Of a DNA stretch of 64,000 nt, positions 58,497 to 64,000 are shown piece after piece. The number at the start of each line of letters is the position of its first letter. Position 1 is the first letter of the stretch. The translations under genes were made by a program, and so were the position numbers. Below the pieces are notes generated by a model. The model had not been told where the DNA came from and ran no database searches. It worked only from the letters and a program-made list of their open reading frames with translations. Origin of the DNA: Ipomoea triloba (Eukaryota > Streptophyta > Magnoliopsida > Solanales > Convolvulaceae); NCBI RefSeq assembly GCF_003576645.1, contig NC_044927.1:11759880-11823879 (forward strand). Reading direction: 5' to 3'.

Positions 58497-58730
58497 TGGC
58501 AAGCTCTCAAGTCATTTTTCAACAAAAATTCCAGCACAAAGCTTAGCCAACAACAATTTCTTTGCAACTAAAGTAGTTGCAAGTGAGCAACAATATATTC
58601 AAGACAATTTAAGCTCACTTCTCTAACCAAGTAACAAAAATAAGAAAACAATATAAACAAAAAGAAAGAAATTCAAGAACTCTTTAAAATCTACTTCAAA
58701 AATGTCAACACAATTCAAAACTGTTTGCCA

Positions 58731-58748
58731 TCCCCGGCAACGGCGCCA
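58731..58748 (-). promoter_or_regulatory. primer-binding site of element R
   Basis: The minus strand reads TGGCGCCGTTGCCGGGGA, identical to the F1 PBS, three bases from the LTR end. Confidence 0.9.
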
Positions 58749-58751
58749 TTT

Positions 58752-60254
58752 TGAAGGAAGTATTTTGCGGTGAGTGAATGTGAAGGTGATAAAACGAGGA
58801 AGATTCCCCGAGTGTCGTGTCTCTCAAGGATGGCGAATGGGAATCGAATTTATGTTGGCATTTATGAGGTTGAAAGGTAAGAGTTGCAAGAATCATAGGG
58901 AGAGGTTTTGTTCATGGTTGGTTTGAAGGGTTTGAAGGTAAAATGAGATAGAAAATATAAAAGGGAAAAGAAGGGGATGCATGCCAATGCTAAGCCAAAG
59001 GATTGATTATCGTAGGTAGCTTGGAATTGGGTTTCGGGATTGATCTAGGGAGTCACGGTATCAATACCAAGTGACGTCACACTTGGAATCTCAATCCTCA
59101 TTCGGTTGAGGCATTTTATCGAACACCTTGCCTACCACTCCTCTCGGATCTCATCCTTTCGGATTAAGAGCGGAGATATAGATGAGTTGGGCTCGTGAGA
59201 GGCCGCTATCATTGATCTAGGGAGTCACGGTATCAATACCAAGTGACGTCACACTTGGACTATCAATCCTCATTCGGTTGAGGCATTTTATCGAACACCT
59301 TGCCTACCACTGCTCTTGGATCTCATCCTTTCGAATTAAGAGCGGAGATATAGATGAGTTGGGCTCGTGAGAGGCCGCTATCGCACAATCTCTCACTTCC
59401 ACTCGGTTCACTAACTATCCCGGCCGGAAATAGAAGCAAAGTTTGAACAACATCATCCATACAAACATCAATCATACTCCCACAATTCTCAAGATCATAA
59501 GATAAAATCTAAGCATCAATCAATTGGTTAACAAGGGCACACACACCCAAACTACACTACTCAAGCATGGAAAGCATTAATAACAACAAAAGAAACAAAG
59601 CAAGAATGTAAAAGATCAAACTTTATAATAAAAGAAGTATATTACCTAAAGAAAGATTTGAATCTACATCATCTTCTTCTTCATATCCTAAGCTAAATCT
59701 ATTATAAGGAGGAGTGTTTGTCTTCCTCCCCAAAGGGGAAGAAACTAGAAAGAAAACTAGATCTAAAATTATTGGGGCTGATGGGAATTGATCTGAAAAA
59801 CCTATAAAGGCCATATATATAGCCTCCAAAATCTCGCCCTAATTATTGCCGCGCTGTGTCGTGTCCATGCACGTCACCACTCGTGTGAGCGTGTATGGGA
59901 GCATTCCAGTACGCAACCAAGCGTGCCAAAACGCGTGTGAGTGTGCGTGGTGAGTTTGGTTCTGCTGTCTTCTTCTATGTTGTAGCTCTCGACAATACGG
60001 TTCCATAGCCACCTGCCTCGCCTCATTCGGACATTCCTAGCTCCGGTTACGTCCGTTTTACTTAAGTGTCGCCGGAATGCCCTACGAAGTGCAAGATTTG
60101 TGCAAATTATATTGAAACACACATGATAAGTCCCTAGACCTATATGCAATGAAATTACCCTATCTTAGTATATTTTTAGGCCTAATGGACATCTAACATA
60201 GCACATTTCACACCTAAATGACCCCTAAAACACGGCTACTTTTAGCACTTATCA
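58752..60254 (-). repeat. 5' LTR of element R (1,503 bp) with 172-bp internal duplication
   Basis: It matches the 3' LTR, but 59039-59210 is repeated as 59211-59382. The copies differ at a few bases, so this is not a simple sequencing artefact. The unit carries ACGGTATCAATACCAAGTGACG and GCGGAGATATAGATGAG words. Confidence 0.9.
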
Positions 60255-60820
60255 CTGTCACACCACCTGCGCCAACGGTTGGACCCTCATATCCATCATC
60301 GTTATTCCCTTCTTCATCTTCTTCACCGCTATATTCACCACTTGACTCCCCAATGTATTCACCGCCTCGATGAGCAACAACACTTTCATCATCCACACCG
60401 CCGGCTGCGTATTCGAACTTATCCCCCGTTATTTCAACCTACTCTACATCAAAGGCCACACCATCTACTGCTACGCCAATTTCTTCGTCACAGTATTTTG
60501 AAATTTTGGGATGTTTTATTACAGTCATATATTGGAAGTCCATGCAACTCTTCCAATATCAGCTACACCTGGAACAAATGCAGAGAATGGATGATCTGGC
60601 AAAAGAGCAGACTAAGTTCAAGAAGGAAAATGTGAACAGAGGACCAAACCACCAGCTAAAGGAAATTGAATCTCGCAAAAGTGATCTGTTGAATGACCAA
60701 AAGTGATGTTCTGTTGATCATTTGTAGACAATATCTTATTTTGTTTTGTTTAATTTCTTTTCCTTAAGTTCTGCATGGTAAACATTTGGTAGTTTAATTA
60801 TGTTACTAGTTTTCACGTTT

Positions 60821-60868
60821 CGTCTAGCCAGAGACGTAAAACGTGATGCTCTTGGGAAGCACCCCAAG
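60821..60868 (+). other. post-ORF hairpin pair (copy F2)
   Basis: CGTCT at 60821-60825 pairs with AGACG at 60832-60836 (loop AGCCAG). CTTGGG at 60851-60856 pairs with CCCAAG at 60863-60868. Unlike the other two copies, it lies about 115 nt after the stop codon. Confidence 0.7.
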
Positions 60869-61813
60869 CCAAAAAAGAAGAAAAAATAGGAGACCACGAA
60901 CAACTTACACACCAATGGAGAAGAAATGTAGAGCTTATAATTCTTTATTCTTTCATACTAACCTTAATGTAGGAAATTTTTGAAGGGCAACAATATGCAC
61001 ATATGGTTAACACAGGGATATGCAATGTTGGTATACTTTTTCTATCCCTTTTTCATTATGGATGCCCTATTGATTTTAGATGTGAATATTCTTTCCTATG
61101 AGCAAGGTTGCTTTGATTTACATATGATGAGTAGTGTGATCTTGTTTATGAATGGGTGTTTTAATCGAATTGTTAGAACCAGGAAACACTTCTAAGTGTG
61201 GAAAGGCACTTGTGTTAATTGTTTTAATGACCCCTGCTCCTTGTCCACCGTTCCTCATGGCAACATCGAGGACGATGTTAATTTCTAAGTGTGGAAAGGA
61301 TGCGTTGCACATTACATGATCGTTGAATGCTTGAATTGATTGATTGATTGAGTTTAATGGGTATAAGAATTAGAGAGTGTGTCATTGTCGATACTATCTA
61401 GGAGGAATTCAAATCTTGTGCCAAGGAATTTTTGAAATATGCTTTGGAAGTTGCCTTTTGCACCTAAAATTAGAATCTATGGAACCAATATGGTTCAAAC
61501 TTTTGTGTGATTGCATGCTATTCACCTCTTATTTTGTTGGGACCTTAGTCAAGGATCTTTCGAAGTGGGAGTGTGTACCCTCTAATTTTAGAAATATAAG
61601 GTTAGCAAAGCCCGGAAATTGAACATAACTTGGTAGGGCATGGGGCAAAAGGAGTGCCTAAATGCGAGAAAGAGAGTTCATACCCCAATCCCCTAGAAAA
61701 AAGCATGAGAGGTTGAAATGGTGAATTGAGAAAAAGGCTAAAATTTGGCTACTCCTAGAGATAAGATCCGAGGTTACCCACCTTGCTAGGATATGGGGAA
61801 ACTATTGCACAGT

Positions 61814-61960
61814 CTTCAAATAGGTGTAGAGCTCTACGTGAAGTCAGCTGTCCTAAAGAGGTCTTGGGAGATGAGAAAATTGAGAGGAGGTGAGCCGCCC
61901 TGCTTGGATTCGGGCACCCATTGCACTGACCTTCGAAAAAGCATGGAGATCCATGTGAAG
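61814..61960 (+). other. tandem pair of bulged hairpins (element F2)
   Basis: First: CTTC 61814-61817, 8-nt bulge, GTAG-AGCT-CTAC core 61826-61837, GT, GAAG 61840-61843. Second: CTTC 61931-61934, 7-nt bulge GAAAAAG, CATGG-AGAT-CCATG 61942-61955, T, GAAG 61957-61960. Stems differ from those in R by compensatory changes. Confidence 0.75.
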
Positions 61961-62445
61961 TCGGGTCGCCTGAGAAGAGATCCGAGGGGGATGAGAAGAA
62001 AAAGTGACCGCCCAAGCCATGGCGGTGATCGATCCATGCCCTTACCCTTATTTATTTTTACGTAAAGGGGCTTTGGCGTAAGGTTGGATATTGATTAGGG
62101 TGTACACATCGTTCCAACTAGTGGGATCGACTTTAGGCCCCTACAAAATGGAAAGTGAACCCCCTATTGTTTGCATGCTTGGTAGGTGTGAAAATGGTTT
62201 TTCTTGTTATAAAGTCTATCTTATAACATTCTTGCTTCCTTAGCATATTCCTTAAATTTTAATTGGCATGAACTTAGCATTCTTGGTGGATAGTGTAGGG
62301 AATTTCACCTGCCCTGTTTTTAACACCCGTAAACCACCTGGTCGATCAATTGATAAGAGTACTTAACTATTATTGGCACTTAAGTGATTAGAAGTTCAGA
62401 TAGTATACTTGCTTGAGGACAAGCAAGATTTAAGTGTGGAAACTT

Positions 62446-63236
62446 TGATAAGCGCCAAGAATAGTCGAGTTTTGGGTCAATTTTGGGACAATATTGTGTA
62501 GTTTTGTCACCCATTTGTAATCGTTTCATGCGTAAAAGACTCGGATGTGATAAAAATTGCTAATTCAACTTTATAGTGTGTTTTAAAGTCATTCCCACAG
62601 GACGGAACGGGATCCGAGGCCGAAAGGAAGCAACAAACGAAGAAGCAACCAGGCAGGATCCAACCACGAGTGCTTAACGTGTGGAGGAGACGTGGATCAA
62701 TTCCAGAACGCGTCCACGCCCCCATCCACGCGTGGATGAAACGTGGATCGGGCCATTAAGGGCAACTTCAAGATTTTGACTTTGAATTGGCTATTTAAAC
62801 CCTTCCCTTGCATTTGAGAAGGAGAACCCTAATTTTCCAGATCTGGTCTCGTTTGTTTTCTCCCCTTTGGGGAAATCCCCCATTTTCCTTAGCTTAGATT
62901 AATTTTCCAATGGTAGATTTAGCTAGATAGATCTAGTCGAGCCCAAATCACGTTGTTTACATACCCATTAGTAGTGTCGACAATATATGCTAGCTAAGAG
63001 TCCCAACCCCCATTTCCCTCTCGTAGTTTACCTTATTTAGTTTGAGTATCCTTTGTGTTATGACCTTTTCATTCCTCACCCATTCATGTGACTCTTGCCT
63101 CTTAACTTCCCAAATGCCAATACGTTATTCGACTCCAATTTGCCTTCCTTGAGACCGACACTTGGTGAATTCTCTTTTCCTCGTTTACACCTTATATACC
63201 ACATACATTCCAATTCACCGCAAAATACTCCTATGA
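62446..63236 (+). repeat. 3' LTR of element F2 (791 bp, internally deleted)
   Basis: It starts TGATAAGCGCCAAGAATAGTC and ends CACCGCAAAATACTCCTATGA. Relative to 38218-39472 it lacks about 470 bp (join near 62935, within TAGATAGATCTAGTCGAG). Confidence 0.85.
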
Positions 63237-63378
63237 CCCGATAGGTGTGGCGATAACATTCCCTAACTTTTAAGAAGTTTGAATGTAATTTTAATTAGTT
63301 GAATGAAACTTTATGGGTATTATATCAATTAAGTCTATAATCTCCTTAAGTTTTGATGATAATATTTGGGGGTGTTAC
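63237..63378 (+). mobile_element. tail of a gypsy LTR
   Basis: Words GATAGGTGTGGCGATAACATT and the end ATTTGGGGGTGTTACA match the last part of the other gypsy LTRs (GGTGTGGCGGTATCACCC near 29000, ...GTGTTACA). Confidence 0.6.
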
Positions 63379-63673
63379 AATATTTCTCTTGTTGTTTCAG
63401 TTTGTTGTTATGATATGATATCTTGAGAGATCCTTATCTTGCTTATTGAATACTATTCATTCTTGAATCCCATTCTTAGTAATGATTATGGCTTGCAAGT
63501 ATTGGAAATCCATGTCTCTTTGTTAATATCTATGTTCTATTGAGTATTTGTTACCCATGATATTCTTGAATATATTCCTTTGATCCTAGTATGAATCCTT
63601 TGGAAGTCTTGACCATGAATTGAGTATTGTGATAAACATTTGTTATACTTTGTATATGTATTCACTTGGAAAT

Positions 63674-63741
<68 letters not shown>

Positions 63742-64000
63742 TGTATGTATGTATGTATGTATTCTTGAATTGATATATATGTACTTCACTGATTGAATCC
63801 TTTATTGAGAGTATTCTGTTGGTTGTGGACTGTGTGGGGCTTATTGTGACACAATGGATTGAGATTGTGGCCTTTGGGCTTTAGTGAATTTTGTGGCACC
63901 TGGTAGAAACGTATCCTGGGTGTAAGAGATAGTAACTAGCCCGTTGGGCTTGGAATCCCAATAGGGGGTGTATACACTTAAAGTTCTATGTCTGTTTCTT
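63379..64000 (+). mobile_element. gypsy LTR fragment (family Z-like) with microsatellites
   Basis: About 63825-63990 has the hairpin-rich middle of such LTRs (GGCCTTTGGGCTTTAGTG, AACTAGCCCGTTGGGCTTGG); TGGTAGAAACGTATCCTGG resembles 38195-38213. (TA)n at about 63679-63713 is followed by (TATG)n to about 63760. It continues beyond the window. Confidence 0.5.

Larger units (their letters stand above)
53416..60254 (-). mobile_element. complete non-autonomous Athila-like element (R), TSD CTGTC
   Basis: Minus-strand order: 5' LTR 60254-58752, PBS 58748-58731, leader, one long ORF (58496-56820), post-ORF hairpins, a 2-kb 3' UTR, PPT (about 54765-54747), 3' LTR 54746-53416. CTGTC flanks it at 53411-53415 and 60255-60259. 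LTRs begin TGATAAGTGCC and end ACTTCCTTCA. There is no gag, protease, RT or integrase, so it must have been mobilised by another element. The 5' LTR is 172 bp longer because of a tandem duplication (59039-59210 and 59211-59382). Confidence 0.92.
50864..60706 (+). pseudogene. Athila ORF-1 family (env-position) gene in three pieces
   Basis: Pieces: 50864-51077, 52661-53415 and 60260-60706; the frame is continuous when the inserts and second TSD copies are ignored. The centre (YASLIYEFVASVEVTGAVGD, IKFRLFNENHHISVNALGVL, about 52745-52890) and IGPLVTRLCVALGYQMKM (about 53237) resemble the Pfam ATHILA ORF-1 family (PF03078). This lies between pol and the 3' LTR in Athila elements, where an env-like gene is expected. 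The last piece is Ser/Pro-rich, then has a short hydrophobic patch (ILGCFITVIYW, about 60505) and a charged helix, ending TGA at 60706. Stops at about 50954, 53005, 53065, 53111, 53119, 53123, 53210, 53371 and 60373 make it dead. No signal peptide is evident, and its role remains inferred. Confidence 0.75.
60707..62445 (+). other. 3' UTR of element F2 with conserved hairpins and PPT
   Basis: No gene. Conserved with element R: post-ORF hairpins (60821-60868), AACATCG-AGGA-CGATGTT (61262-61279), the paired bulged hairpins (61814-61843 and 61931-61960), and AAGTGTGGAAA words at about 61194, 61288 and 62431. The last one forms the PPT directly before the LTR. Confidence 0.7.
50691..63236 (+). mobile_element. 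3' half of a forward Athila-like element (F2), with two nested insertions
   Basis: After an AT-rich leader come the env-position ORF (50864-60706, split), a post-ORF hairpin motif, a structured 3' UTR, a PPT and a 3' LTR (62446-63236). Insertions 51078-52655 and 53416-60254 each duplicated 5 bp of the ORF. Gag-pol and the 5' LTR are not attached. F1 (38218-41638) has the same LTR family, but its ORF is the acidic type, so F1 and F2 are probably two elements. No 5-bp repeat matches across 38213-38217 and 63237-63241. Confidence 0.75.

Noticed and set aside
10516..63236. Endogenous pararetrovirus (Caulimoviridae)
   Set aside because: All pol fragments have integrase or LTR context; no movement-protein or coat-protein motif was seen.

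Overview
This window is repeat-dense flowering-plant nuclear DNA, most likely heterochromatin of a eudicot. Nearly everything outside the microsatellites is transposable element, much of it nested. The plant signals are a Tat/Grande-type Ty3/gypsy element with an antisense gene, Tekay-like LTRs of 2.4-3.2 kb, Athila-like elements primed by a tRNA-Asp-type site, L1-type LINEs and foldback MITEs. I see no intact host gene, tRNA, rRNA or CRISPR. The only host-gene-like sequence is a frameshifted ADP-ribosylation factor (ARF GTPase) exon fragment at about 31.7-31.87 kb (minus). A more precise lineage (Lamiales-like) would be a guess.

Layout. 1-3.2 kb holds TA microsatellites, a 782-bp perfect palindrome ending at a single N, and a 1,125-bp direct duplication flanked by single Ns; this part looks affected by assembly joins. 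3.2-10.5 kb holds foldback MITEs lying in (TA)n tracts and a 3.2-kb minus-strand gypsy solo LTR (6329-9557). 10,516-21,768 is a Ty3/gypsy element with target-site duplication TTGAG. It has a 5' LTR, PBS, decayed gag and pol with two RNase H-like segments, a 2.1-kb satellite-like tandem array, a three-exon antisense gene and a 3' LTR lacking its U3. 21.8-29.1 kb contains gypsy LTR pieces, an AT-rich Helitron-like segment, and a chromovirus integrase with its 3' LTR (26647-29103). 29.1-33.4 kb is AT-rich with small elements and the ARF fragment. 33,405-36,005 is a 5'-truncated Copia element on the minus strand.

38.2-63.2 kb is a nest of Athila-like material. A forward 5' LTR, PBS and decayed acidic ORF (38218-41638) is followed by a minus-strand gypsy LTR fragment, a minus-strand L1 LINE (44342-49430), a plus-strand L1 3' fragment (49431-50690), and then the 3' half of a forward Athila-like element. 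That half has an env-position ORF, 3' UTR and 3' LTR (50691-63236). Its ORF is split by two insertions that left clean target-site duplications: a Copia-type solo LTR (51078-52655, ACCCA) and a complete minus-strand Athila-like non-autonomous element (53416-60254, CTGTC). The reading frame is continuous across both insertion points, which fixes the order of events.

The most interesting signals are in the Athila-like elements. (a) A retroelement family carries no pol but one long Pro/Tyr-rich plus acidic ORF of unknown function. (b) There are conserved hairpins right after the ORF stop, one of which holds the stop codon in its loop. (c) A tandem pair of asymmetrically bulged hairpins sits about 485 nt upstream of the 3' LTR in two diverged elements, with compensatory base changes. 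(d) Polypurine-tract-like motifs are repeated in the 3' UTR. All element proteins are decayed. Most of their premature stops are of kinds that can arise by C-to-T change, as expected for methylated, silenced DNA.
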